NCBI GenBank assembly: GCA_028753945.1
Contig: JAPNXP010000009.1
Location: 5,208,001-5,272,000, forward strand
DNA: 64,000 nucleotides
DNA from: Hexactinellida sp. DTS-2022
Lineage: Eukaryota > Porifera > Hexactinellida
Direction of reading: 5' to 3'
Shown in pieces: positions 22,109 to 32,019 of the stretch. The notes under the pieces were generated by a model that saw nothing but the letters and a program-made list of their open reading frames with translations, had not been told where the DNA came from and did not search any database. The stretch's first letter is position 1. Each line of letters begins with the position of its first letter. The position numbers were made by a program, and so were the translations under genes.

Positions 22109-22826
22109 TTGTCATTAGTTCTACTCTACTTTTGAGAGGGTTGTCATTAGTTTTACTCCACTTTTAAGAGAGTTGTCATTAGTTCTACTCTACTTTTGAG
22201 AGGGTTGTCTTTAGTTCTACTCTACTTTTGAGAGGGTTGTCATTAGTTCTACTCTACTTTTGAGAGAGTTGTCATTAGTTCTACTCTACTTTTGAGAGGG
22301 TTGTCATTAGTTTTACTCCACTTTTGAGAGAGTTGTCATTAGTTCTACTCTACTTTTAAGAGAGTTGTCATTAGTTCTACTCTACTTTTGAGAGGGTTGT
22401 CTTTAGTTCTACTCTACTTTTGAGAGGGTTGTCATTAGTTTACTCCACTTTTGAGAGGGTTGTCATTAGTTTTACTCCACTTTTGAGAGAGTTGTCATTA
22501 GTTCTACTCTACTTTTAAGAGAGTTGTCATTAGTTCTACTCTACTTTTGAGAGGGTTGTCTTTAGTTCTACTCTACTTTTGAGAGGGTTGTCATTAGTTT
22601 ACTCCACTTTTGAGAGGGTTGTCATTAGTTCTACTCTACTTTTGAGAGGGTTGTCACTAGTTCTACTCTACTTTTGAGAGAGTTTTCATTAGTTCTACTC
22701 TACTTTAGAGAGGGTTGTCATTAGTTCTACTCTACTTTTGAGAGAGTTGTCATTAGTTCTACTCTACTTTTGAGAGGGTTGTCACTAGTTCTACTCCACT
22801 TTTGAGAGGGTTGTCATTAGTTCTAC
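22109..22826. repeat. 32-bp tandem array, left TIR of MULE2
   Basis: About 22 head-to-tail copies of a 32-bp unit built of TTGTCATTAGTTCTACTC and TACTTTTGAGAGGG, with scattered single-base variants (CATTAG/CTTTAG/CACTAG; TACTCTA/TACTCCA). There are no spacers between units, so this is not CRISPR-like. Confidence 0.95.
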
Positions 22827-23040
22827 ATTCTACTCTATGGTTATACTAACTATTTATTAGTTATTAGTTGACAGTTTTTTGCTTTTTACAAACACCTGTC
22901 GCACTACTAATATACAAATGAATTTTAGAGGTCTTCTTTAATTTGTGGCTACAAAGTATACACAATGTTATACATACCACTGTTTTAAAATTCTTATAAA
23001 TTTGATTACCATACTATATCCACTAAGAAAATCGTAAAAT
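22827..23040. other. 5' leader of the MULE2 gene
   Basis: AT-rich sequence between the array and the first Met of the transposase. It would hold the promoter of the transposon gene; no specific box was identified. Confidence 0.4.
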
Positions 23041-24650
23041 GGAATACAAATTAGAGAGTTATAGACGTCACAATGGTCAGATCGTCATAGCAGCAGATGG
23101 TCATAAATATATATTATACGAAAATATACAGAAACTGCAGTCTATCTCAAATGTGCTCTCTTCAGAGATGGGTGTAAAGCTACGGCAAAATTGAATAGGG
23201 AAACAGATCTGATCACCCCGGGCAACGTTCATAACCACAATTTGATAAGGTACAATTCAGAAACTTTTCAACTCAAGTCAAAATGCAAAACCATTGCACT
23301 CACCTCACAAGATCCCCTCAGAAAAATCTTTAATGATGTCACGCGAGATGATCCTGTTGCAACTGAGGTATCGTTCAGTCAATGCGAATCTTCAATGTAT
23401 CGCTCAAGAAGGAGATCACAGCCCAAAATACCCTCAAATGTATACAATTATCTGATCTGTTACCGACAACTGCCTTTGGAAAGTTCCATAAAACAACAGT
23501 TTCATTGAATGAACAAACAGCTCTAATCTTCTTCTCGGATAAAATTTTCGATTTAATACCACAGATGAATGATATTCAGTTTGATGAAACTTTTTACTGT
23601 GTTCCGAGGCAATTGTATCAACTGTGGACAATTTTTGTAACAGTTGGCAGACACAGCTTACCTGCTATCCATTGTCTTATGACAGGAAAGGAACAAGGAT
23701 TATACAAATGTATTTTGGAGAGTATTCGCAATCTAATACCTCAATTCAAGCCTACAACCTGTATGTCAGACTGGGAAATAGCTCCACGCAATGCCTTTAA
23801 AGATATTTATCCAGATATTCATATAACAGGTTGCTGGTTTCATTCTACACAACGTATTTGGCATAAAACGCAAAAACTAGGACTTGTTCAGAGTTTCAAC
23901 ACCAATGAAGACTTATCAACATTCGTGAGAAATTTAATGGCCATTCCCTTCCTTCCAAGTACCCTAATTCGACCAACTTACAACCTTCTAAATCCTCCTA
24001 TGACACTTGGTTCTGCAGAAAAAGACAATTTAGATAAGCTTAAGAGATACTTTAATAAAAGATGGCTCTGCCAGGTTAGGCCAGAAGAATTATCTATCTT
24101 CGAAGCAAAGTCAACTACAAACAATGGGGCCGAGAGCTACCACGCAAAGCTCAAAGCAACAGTTCAGACTGGTCACCCTCGAATTTGGAACTTTTTGACT
24201 ATCTTGAACCAAATAATTATGGATACTGATCTCGAGTTTGCAAGATTGTCAAATGGATTAGAAATAAGTAGGCCAAGAAAACGTATGAATATTATCAAAG
24301 ATGAGTGCCGTGCAGCAATTAGAGATCACCTGCTAAATGGTAATTACACACCATGGGAATATATCAAGGAAATAAGTAAAACAATTGGAAAGATCGCGGA
24401 TCATTATATAGACACGGAACATTTTGATTATTCAGACAATTCGGAAACGGAAGATAATTCAGAAAGTACAAGTACAACAAGCAACAATTGTGCTATTTGT
24501 CTCAATCCTAGAATGTCCACATGGATCTTTTTACCATGCAGACATGCAAATTGCTGTGAAGAATGCAGTAACAGAATTGAAGAGCTTGGACACTCATGTC
24601 CTACATGCCGTTCTCCAATAGAGGAAAAATTCCAAATATTTACTAACTGA
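23041..24650 (+). pseudogene. FLYWCH-MULE transposase with C-terminal RING finger
   Basis: The N-terminal ~60 codons from 23041 hold a FLYWCH-like finger, split by a frameshift (KYILYEN..., then LKCALFRDGCKATAKLN and HNHN in the next frame, near 23110-23135). A second frame change falls near 23440, after which a long clean frame runs to 24650 (422 aa from 23382). That frame has QFDETF (Asp68), CMSDWE (Asp130), GCWFH (C151, H154, the Mutator CxxH) and NNGAESYH (Glu251). Residues 370-409 form a C3HC4 RING: C370, C373, C386, H388, C392, C395, C406, C409, with the LPCRH spacing seen in IAP/MGRN-type RINGs that act as E3 ubiquitin ligases. A RING fused to a MULE transposase is unusual. If active it could target host factors or the transposase itself for ubiquitylation (inference). 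The two N-terminal frame breaks suggest a dead copy, although introns are possible. Confidence 0.88.
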
Positions 24651-24771
24651 TGATCAACGCATACTTATTAGTTGTTCCATTCTAATCTCTCTTTCATATA
24701 TTTTTCATTTATTCCTAATAAATTTATCACTTCTTTGCACTAAAATAAGATACGCACTACTTGAATATAAC

Positions 24772-25065
24772 TAGTGACAACCCTCTCAAAAGTAGAGTAG
24801 AACTAATGACAACCCTCTCAAAAGTAGAGTAGAACTAGTGACAACCCTCTCAAAAGTAGAGTAGAACTAATGACAACCCTCTCAAAAGTGGAGTAAACTA
24901 ATGACAACCCTCTCAAAAGTAGAGTAGAACTAAAGACAACCCTCTCAAAAGTAGAGTAGAACTAATGACAACTCTCTTAAAAGTAGAGTAGAACTAATGA
25001 CAACTCTCTCAAAAGTGGAGTAAAACTAATGACAACCCTCTCAAAAGTAGAGTAGAACTAATGAC
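24772..25065. repeat. 32-bp tandem array, right TIR of MULE2
   Basis: About nine copies of the inverse of the left-hand unit (ACAACCCTCTCAAAAGTAGA...), starting ~120 bp after the transposase stop. The two arrays differ in copy number (about 22 against 9), so they expand or contract independently. Confidence 0.95.
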
Positions 25066-25355
25066 AACTTGGGAAATTCGCACTAGTGACAGCCCCAGAA
25101 ATTCGCACTAATGCAGCGCCCCCGTTAAAAGCAGGCTATAAAAACAAGATAATTCCCACGAAAAATAGCGATTACGTAATCAAATGGTGATATATCACAA
25201 TTCTAAAGGGTGTCATGTATGCCTTGATATCATGTTCCTAACTTCCTATACAATTATAATGCATTTCTCAGGTCTGTCATTACTAGCTACTGAGATAAAG
25301 ATATGTCAGCTAATAATCAATGGCCTTTAAGTAATCCATGGTTCGGAGTAGTAGT

Positions 25356-25918
25356 CAGGGTTGGGTTCAAGTACATTTGAAAGTACTTAAGTACAAGTAC
25401 TACTACTTTTCATATATTCAAGTACAATACAAGTACAAGTACAGGTAAACTTGAAGTACTTAAGTACAAGTACAAGTACAATGAAAAAATTAGGAAAATA
25501 CTTAAGTACAAGTACTTCCCAAGCTCTTATGATAAATCTCTCGTAATAATAGTAGAAATTGCTAAATAGTCTAAATACATAGTTTATATAGTATCATCCA
25601 AATCTATTTAATTGATTTAGCAGTAGTCCTTGACACGAACACAATTCCTAATATACTAAGTATTAAGTAACACTACTTTATTTGAGATGGGATTTGAGGA
25701 ACATCAATGATGTGTGTTGGAAATATATTGAATGATAAAAAAAGTCACGAGTAACAAGTACTCAAGTACAAGTGCAAGTACTTTAGAAAAATGAGGAAAG
25801 TAATTAAGTACAAGTACAACGGATAAATGGTGAAAGTACTTAAGTACAAGTACAAGTACTCAAAAAATGTACTTAATTACAGAAGTACTTAAGTAAATTG
25901 TACTTGAACCCAACCCTG
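25356..25918. mobile_element. 563-bp hAT-type MITE packed with AAGTAC repeats
   Basis: The ends CAGGGTTGGGTTCAAGTACA and TGTACTTGAACCCAACCCTG are perfect inverses. The 8-bp duplication GTAGTAGT flanks it (25348-25355 and 25919-25926), the length typical of hAT elements. The interior repeats AGTACTTAAGTACAAGTAC-like blocks near both ends. It interrupts the right arm of MULE2 and so is younger. Confidence 0.93.
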
Positions 25919-25952
25919 GTAGTAGTAAGGCCTTATATAACGAAGGTCACGA

Positions 25953-26251
25953 TCTATACTATTAATTAACCCTCGTCTGGCTAGGAATGTAAAATTGAAA
26001 CTGAAAGTTAATTGAATTTCAATTGAAAGTGAAAGTGGGTTTTTTCTATTTATACCTTTTACCCCAAGCCAGCCGAGGGTAATTATATAACTATTAAAAC
26101 ACAAGGCTGGGTATGTATGTGCTATTTTAGGCCTATTTACGCTTTATAATCAATGTTTAGAAGTATATAAACCACACATACCAACCGCAAAGCGGTTGGT
26201 GTGTGTGGTTGTGTTCTACCGCGAAGCGACCTAGCAGGCGAAGCGCGCTAG
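25953..26251 (+). mobile_element. 299-bp mini-Helitron
   Basis: It starts TCTATACTATTAATTAAC after A and ends GCGCGCTAG before T, the A-T insertion preference of Helitrons. Inverted GC blocks (CCGCAAAGCGG; CCGCGAAGCG) lie before the end. The last ~140 bp match the 3' ends of H1 and copies A and B. It has no coding capacity. It sits in the outer right arm of MULE2. Confidence 0.65.
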
Positions 26252-27124
26252 TATATATATATACACCCAGGTTTGTGTTTTAATAGTACGTATAGATGTA
26301 TATTAATTTAGGCTATAATGGATGACATAATTAATCAACAAATGACTTTTCTAAATTATCCACAGCACGTTAAAAAACCGTTCTTAATTTTTGAATGAAT
26401 TTAGAAAATACGGATTAGACGCTTTGGGATTTCAGATATACTTGCGATTGTATTTCTGAGTTCAGGGCAGTACAGTGAATGAATGACTTTCTTACTTCAG
26501 GTTAGTTGTAGTACATTCTGTTGTCACCAAAATATATCGTGTGACTACGGGTATTAGGGTGAAATCTTATAATATTCTGAACAAACTCAGTGTAATTTTA
26601 CAATTTTATACAAATTTATGCTTTTATAATGCTAATTTTAACACATCGCTAACTGAAATGATCAATATAATCTGTAACCGTTAACCGACGCTAGCAACCG
26701 AGTCCCGCCTTGCACCATCAAAGTATAATTTATATGTCCATTCCAACGAGCAAAAGCATTAGAAATAAGTCACAATTCAGGGGTCACGATTCATTGAATG
26801 AGTGGGTTTACCCATAGTATTTCTAGTATACTAAGCAATTCCACTCATGTTTTTTGTTGTTGAGTAAAGGTTTAATAATTGTAATAGAAGGAGATAGTTC
26901 AAATAGTAAAATTAAGTAATAACTTTCGTCTATTTATAGACTCTTCAGTTTGTTAAGGTGGTTAGTTTGAATGTAACTGTAGGTGCTTTTAGTTGGGTCT
27001 GTTACCGGAGTTGGTTTGGTATTCATTTGTTAATGTGTCTTGCTGTATTGCATTTGTATAGTACATACTTTTTCAGTATTGACTATACACTGTAGTCCAG
27101 CGTCATAGCCATAAATTTCACAAG
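26252..27124. other. Non-coding; reversed Helitron-like 5' end at the left edge
   Basis: Near 26263-26298 the minus strand reads TCTATACGTACTATTAAAAC, the same 5' end type as at 5279. The rest is AT-rich with no recognised gene. Near 26340-26440 there is weak similarity to the region at ~11880-11990 (ATTATCCACA...). Confidence 0.4.
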
Positions 27125-27971
27125 ATTGTTCATTTTTTTGATAAAAGCACCAAAATTTGTACACATGTACTTTGATGTAGTGCGAACATTTTTGGATATT
27201 GAGGCAATTGAAAGAATGTCTATATCGGCCATGACAGCTCGCCAAAGTAACCACGTCCGATAGTGTTCGCCGGACGTGTTTCCCATAAAAACTTGTTCAA
27301 ATTAGGTTATATCGTCTTTCTATTGTTGAATTCGGTTTCGAAGTGAAATTTGCGAAAATTTGATATATCACATGACCATATTTGGAAGAATTTTTTCCAT
27401 AGCAACGCTGGAATGTATCAGGAATGTGTCAAAAATTCCTTTCTCCAATTGTGTCCTTTTTGATAAATATGGTAAATCACGTTGAATATCGAATAATTTG
27501 ATAAAATTATTCGATATTCAACGTGATTTACCATAAATATCGAATAATTTTATCAAATCACGTTTTACAGGGTCGGTATGTGCATAAGTATACTCGGGTA
27601 GTTGAGCGGAGTCGAAAGAGGGGTCACTCGATTGGGTAAGGACACAATTGGAGAAAGGAATTTTTGACACATTCCTGATACATTCCAGCGTTGCTATGGA
27701 AAAAATTCTTCCAAATATGGTCATGTGATATATCAAATTTTCGCAAATTTCACTTCGAAACCGAATTCAACAATAGAAAGACGATATAACCTAATTTGAA
27801 CAAGTTTTTATGGGAAACACGTCCGGCGAACACTATCGGACGTGGTTACTTTGGCGAGCTGTCATGGCCGATATAGACATTCTTTCAATTGCCTCAATAT
27901 CCAAAAATGTTCGCACTACATCAAAGTATATGTGTACAAATTTTGGTGCTTTTATCAAAAAAATGAACAAT
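27125..27971. mobile_element. Near-perfect foldback: 332-bp arms, 183-bp loop
   Basis: 27125-27456 and 27640-27971 are inverse copies with, by eye, one mismatch (ACATGTGTAC against ATATGTGTAC). The loop contains a second dyad, AAATCACGTTGAATATCGAA with its inverse, and a shorter partial copy. The arms contain an open stretch on the outward-reading strand of each, which is a mirrored translation rather than two genes. The identity implies a very recent origin or ongoing gene conversion. Fragments related to the arm recur at ~61750-61850. Confidence 0.88.
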
Positions 27972-28520
27972 TATATGGTTGTGCCGCTGCACTACTGCTA
28001 CTTCGCTGCTATTTGATTGTAGTGTGTAGTAGTAGTTTTGCAATTTGTTGCATATGCTGTTGTTGCTGTACTATGTAGTAGCAGTATTGCAGTTTGCTGC
28101 AAATGCTGTTGTAGCTGTAGTAGCTGTATTGGAATAGGTTGTAGTTTGGATTTTCTTATTGTTGTTGGTTTGATGGTGTCGCTTTTAGGTGTTATTATTT
28201 TAGGTGGTATTGAGTTGGTTGGTTGTGTGTGTGTGTATTTAGTTGTAGCAGTCGTCTTTGTTGGTAGTGTTGTTGGTTGGAGGGTTTATGGGTTTATTAG
28301 GACCATAATGGTGTCTTTGCAACGCGCCGGCTTTTAGAGCAAAAAGATATTGCTGGCGCGCCCTTGAGTGGCAGTTGTTTTTTTCTCCATGTATAACTCG
28401 CGCTTCAGCGGCCCGGATTTTTTCAGTCGCTTGGGTGTATGTTGGTTCGTGTATATGGTTTTTTTTTCGATCGGTTGGGTGTATGTTGGTGTTTTTCAGG
28501 GGTGTGTTGTGCGTGACCAC
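27972..28520. other. TG-rich low-complexity region, flank of the RT element
   Basis: Internal repeats of GTAGTAG, TTGCAATTTGTTGC and GCTGTTGT occur at 28010-28140, followed by T/G-rich sequence. It probably belongs to the same retroelement as 30352-31900, from which it is separated by the MULE3 insertion. The open frames on both strands are of biased composition and not convincing genes. Confidence 0.45.
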
Positions 28521-30351
28521 CCATCTTGCCGAATGCCATCTTGCCGAATTCCATCTTGCCGAATTCCATCTTGCCGAATTCCATCTTGCCGAATGCCATC
28601 TTGCCGAATGTCATTTAAATGACAATTATGGAGTGCGCCATTTAAATTACGATTATGAATTTAATCACTTTAATGTATAATGAAAATGAAGACGGAAATA
28701 AATGAAAAATGAATTGTAAATAACTGAATTATATCATAGTATTAGAAAGATAAATTATTTGAAATGACTCGTAGGAACTCTAGATGAGGGATTGATCTAT
28801 ATTGATCTACTAGTTTCAATATTCTTGAATTGAGTTGAATATACTTTTTCTTTGGTTTAGCAAGTTCATGTCCACTTTTCAACTTTTCTAAAATTATCTC
28901 ATTGTCACTTTGTTCGAGAACTATCTTATGTATGAGCTTTGAGAACGAAGGGTGGGTAGTGTTTATTCTAAGATCAAAAGCTCTATGCCAACCTTCCACA
29001 GAATTGTTCGTTCTTGGCAATACTCGCTCTACTCTATCTCTTACATTCCACAGAGCTATTGGATATAATGGCCTTCGTCTTCGACCATGATGCTCAATTC
29101 CGACCCAAGTTTTCTCAAAATATAGAAGGAAATCGCTCAGATCATCGATGAGTTCATCACTTAGTGAATTCACATATTCTTCATATATGGGAATAACATC
29201 TTCTATAGGTAGAAATGCTAGAGCCCTGAATTGTTTCATACATATTGAAAATTCTTCTTCATTCTGGTAACGTTGTTGTAATCCAAGCGCTTGAATGTGT
29301 CGCCAAATTGCTTGCCCAAAGTGGAAGTAGCATCCTTGTAATTCTGTACAAGGAAAAGTTGTAGACAGAGCATTTATTGCCGCTTTTTCGTAATCAACCA
29401 TGATAGTATTGGGATCTAAATTGGAGTTGTGTTCTTTCAAAGTTGAGAATATTCTGGTATAGACTGTTTCAGTTTTATTTTTTGCAATGCAGAATATTAA
29501 TGGGATGGTGACAGATTCAGTTAGGAGCGCATGAATTGTATATAATTGATATCCGAGAGGTGCTGAATCAAATGTCCCATCGCAAAACCAATTAGGATAT
29601 CGGTCCAGCATTCGAATATTTTCCTCTGTACCAAGAATTATTAAATCCAAGTCTGTATCGTTAGAAATTAGAAATTGTTGTCCCCTTGTAGTATGTACAG
29701 ATTCTGAAAAGTCCTCTTCTGGGGCTTTACGTTTACGACGGACAATCTTTGCTAAATTTTGTTTTGAGGGAAGTTTAACTGCAGCTGCAATGGAGATCGA
29801 TTTGGTACAGTTTTGAATTACTGAAGACGTAGCTTCTTCTGTTAGAGTAGATCTCACTTTAATTTCCCCTATTGTTCTGGCAGTTTCCAGTGCAACATTA
29901 TCTGGAGGATGATTATGAATTGAAGGGGGCTTTTTCACGCTACCGTTCGACTTGTAAGTAGTTATACGGGCATTACACAAGCCCCTTTCAACGCACCGCC
30001 AATATGTGACATCGATCGAATCTTTATCCTTGACATACATATATCCATTATTCAGTAATTTTTGGCCTCCGAAAATAGTTGAAGTGTATTCCATCATGTT
30101 GTTTTTAAGGTTAATTAAGTAACCAGATATTTATAAGATTTTTATCTAAATTTTGATGAATGAGAAGCCCACTTTGTAGGGGTTGAAACCATTAATATCT
30201 GATTGTTATTGTTTTCTTCATGTATTTTCAAAACAACACCTCTAGTGTCACTATTAACAAAATTCGGCAAGATGGCATTCGGCATGATGGCATTCGGCAA
30301 GATGGCATTCGGCAAGATGGCATTCGGCAAGATGGCATTCGGCAAGATGGG
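28521..30351 (-). mobile_element. FLYWCH-MULE transposon (MULE3), apparently whole
   Basis: Each end is an array of exactly six copies of a 15-bp unit: CCATCTTGCCGAATG on the left (28521-28610) and its inverse on the right (30262-30351). Between them is one intact transposase gene. No 9-bp target duplication could be matched (GCGTGACCA left against CTAGCACCG right). The element lies within sequence that otherwise reads as a Penelope-like retroelement. Confidence 0.88.
28742..30097 (-). CDS. Intact FLYWCH zinc finger-MULE transposase
   Basis: 451 aa without interruption. A FLYWCH finger lies at residues ~8-63 (GGQKLLNNGYMYVK, YWRC with C35, C41, then HNH at 61-63). It is followed by a linker with a basic patch (RRKRK 120-124) that may be a nuclear signal. 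The MULE catalytic core has Asp173 (FCDGTF), Asp235 (MVDYEKAAINAL), the C256/H259 motif (GCYFH) and Glu368 (NNSVEGWHRAF). The FLYWCH finger probably recognises the terminal array, and the core cuts and pastes the element with 9-bp target duplications (family knowledge). The Met at 30097 is the first one, ~150 bp from the right-hand array, leaving room for a short promoter. All catalytic residues are present, so the enzyme could be active. Similarity to the broken MULE1 protein is clear at every motif. Confidence 0.93.
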   Translation of the reverse strand: MMEYTSTIFGGQKLLNNGYMYVKDKDSIDVTYWRCVERGLCNARITTYKSNGSVKKPPSIHNHPPDNVALETARTIGEIKVRSTLTEEATSSVIQNCTKSISIAAAVKLPSKQNLAKIVRRKRKAPEEDFSESVHTTRGQQFLISNDTDLDLIILGTEENIRMLDRYPNWFCDGTFDSAPLGYQLYTIHALLTESVTIPLIFCIAKNKTETVYTRIFSTLKEHNSNLDPNTIMVDYEKAAINALSTTFPCTELQGCYFHFGQAIWRHIQALGLQQRYQNEEEFSICMKQFRALAFLPIEDVIPIYEEYVNSLSDELIDDLSDFLLYFEKTWVGIEHHGRRRRPLYPIALWNVRDRVERVLPRTNNSVEGWHRAFDLRINTTHPSFSKLIHKIVLEQSDNEIILEKLKSGHELAKPKKKYIQLNSRILKLVDQYRSIPHLEFLRVISNNLSF

Positions 30352-31900
30352 CTAGCACCGTGTTGTGTTTGTTGCAGTGTTACTTTTGTTGTAGAAGTGT
30401 AGTAGGTGTTTTCGTTCGTAAATGATTGCATTTGGGAATTCTTTCTGGGCGATCTTTTGCCATTTTCCTATCTGTTTGTCTTCTGTTTTGTATTGTCGTT
30501 TGTGTGTGGCGGGGTATGTATATAAAATTTGCCATGCTAGGTTTCTTCCGTTTAGGATGCATTGTATGGTGTCGTTTGTGTTGGATAGTTTGAGTGTCGT
30601 GTTGCTGGTGTTCGCAGAAGTTATGAAGAGGTGTTTTCCGTCTGTGGTTTGCTCGTCTTTGTGATGCAAAATGTAGATGCAACGCCATCGCAGGCATGGA
30701 ATTGTGGGTGTGGCGGTTTTACGTTTTATAATTGGTAAATAACTGTTGCATTTTGTGCATTCATTGCTGTTACAAATGTGCCAGTGGTGTATGGTGTATT
30801 CGCTCGGCTTTTGGTAGCTAAGTATTCCTTTTAGTGGAGCTAATGGGACGTTGGGAATTAGGTGGCAGTCCTTTTTAGCTATGGGTTGTAGTTGGGTTTT
30901 TGTGGGTCGGGTGTCTGAAAAAGAGTACTTTATTATGGGTTTGTATTCCCAGGTTTGCTTGATAGAGTGTTTAGGGAAGTATGCTATGTTAGTTAATTTT
31001 TGTATTACATCTGTTGGTTTGTGACCGAGTCGTGTTAGTGCTGACACATATTTTCGTATCAGGTAATCTAAAGTGTTGGCTGGATTTGTGCCGATTCGTG
31101 TGGCTCTGAATGCTGAGCTGACATATGTGTTTGCACACATTTTCTTCGATGGATGGTGTGAGTGTGGTGGAGTAGCACTGGTTGTCGGTATTTTTGTTGG
31201 GTCGGTATGAATTCTTTAGTAGCCGGTAGGTATCTGCTGTCCTGTGTGGTGTGATTCTGTTGGGATAAGTTTGTAGGGTTGGAGTGGGAGTTCGTCAATT
31301 GGGTAGGTAGCGGCCACGTCGTCAAAGTAAATTGTGAGGGTTTGCCATGGTGGTACGCTGTAGTTGTTTAAGAGATGTGCTGTGCACATTCGTGCCAGTT
31401 CGGGTGCGAGGGGTAGACCCATTGGGATGCCCGTGTTTCCCAGATGGTGGATAAGTGATCCGTCGGTTGTGAAGTTGAAATTGAGTAAGTGTTTTAGTAT
31501 CCTTAGTTGGTTTGGAAGGTGGGGATTGAAAGATGTAAATGCGTCGATCACTAGGCTATGTGGGGTGTTGGGATAGAATGCTTCTATATCACCACAGAAG
31601 ATCTCCTATGGGGGGCCATGTCGATTCAGTTGGCTGATCGTCTCGAATATATCCTGCGTTAGATACGGGCAGTTATCGATTATAGGCGTGATATGTTCAC
31701 GAAGGAATTTGCTTGTACAAGCTGTGATCAAGTTTTTATGGTTGACGATGGCCCGGGATATTTTTGTTAGCTACTTTGGTCCTATTGTGGAGGTGTAGAT
31801 TTCGAGGTATCGTGTTTGGTTTGTAGTGAATGAGGGCTTGTGTGTTTTAATTTTGAAATACATGGTTGGGGGCCGAGCGTCGGTGTTGTGTAGGTTGGTG
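30352..31900 (-). pseudogene. Penelope-like reverse transcriptase element, broken
   Basis: On the minus strand, an RT palm is visible: a MYFKIKTHKP-like block near 31860, GDIEAFYPNTP near 31580, GIPMGLPLAPELARM and a YFDD box within 31216-31551, followed by a 262-aa Cys/His-containing region (31140-30352). The order fits a Penelope-like element better than a LINE, but a related RT class is possible. It carries several breaks and is not functional. MULE3 borders its 3' side, and the TG-rich sequence at 27972-28520 is probably its continuation. Confidence 0.65.
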
Positions 31901-31954
31901 TTGTATTCGATAATATAGCAAATACATTATGTATAATGCACTTTCCAGGTTTTT

Positions 31955-32019
31955 ACAGTGCCGAGTGCCGACTATACTATAGTATAGTGGCCCAGTATTG
32001 AAATCACTGCCTTTATTGT
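31955..32019 (+). repeat. Single 18-bp-palindrome unit
   Basis: Contains GCCGACTATACTATAGTATA then GTGGCCCAG, the same unit that forms arrays at 39.7, 42.4, 46.4 and 52.5 kb. Confidence 0.85.

Larger units (their letters stand above)
20129..22204. repeat. 2,076-bp tandem duplication, copy B
   Basis: This is the second copy of 18053-20128. Its right end runs without a break into the long 32-bp array that belongs to the RING-MULE element, so B is the original left flank of that element and A the added copy, or the reverse order of events. Confidence 0.95.
21776..25952 (+). mobile_element. RING-MULE element (MULE2) with >1-kb tandem-repeat TIRs
   Basis: Left arm (21776-22826) and right arm (24772-25952) are inverted copies. 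From outside in they hold ACCTTCGTTATATAAGGCC, CCATGGATTACTTAAAGGCC, ~240 bp of unique sequence including AACGGGGGCGCTGCATTAG, then an array of a 32-bp unit (~22 copies left, ~9 right). The right arm is interrupted by a 563-bp hAT-type insertion. Between the arms lies one MULE transposase gene. The outer limit is uncertain because Helitron-like and MITE sequences sit at both edges. Confidence 0.8.

Noticed and set aside
22109-22826. Regular 32-bp repeats, superficially like a CRISPR array
   Set aside because: Units are directly contiguous without unique spacers, there are no cas genes, and the inverse array flanks a MULE; it is a transposon satellite.
27083-28016. Two mirrored frames starting MGNTSGEHYRTW
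   Set aside because: They are the two arms of one foldback; sequence identity comes from the inverted repeat, and no domain was recognised.
28368-30431. Short frames with CRMPS or FGKM repeats at both ends of MULE3
   Set aside because: The 15-bp units translate in all frames without stops; they are terminal repeats, not genes.
30220-30664. Plus-strand frames overlapping the RT element
   Set aside because: They are shadows of the minus-strand reading frame and the MULE3 terminal array.
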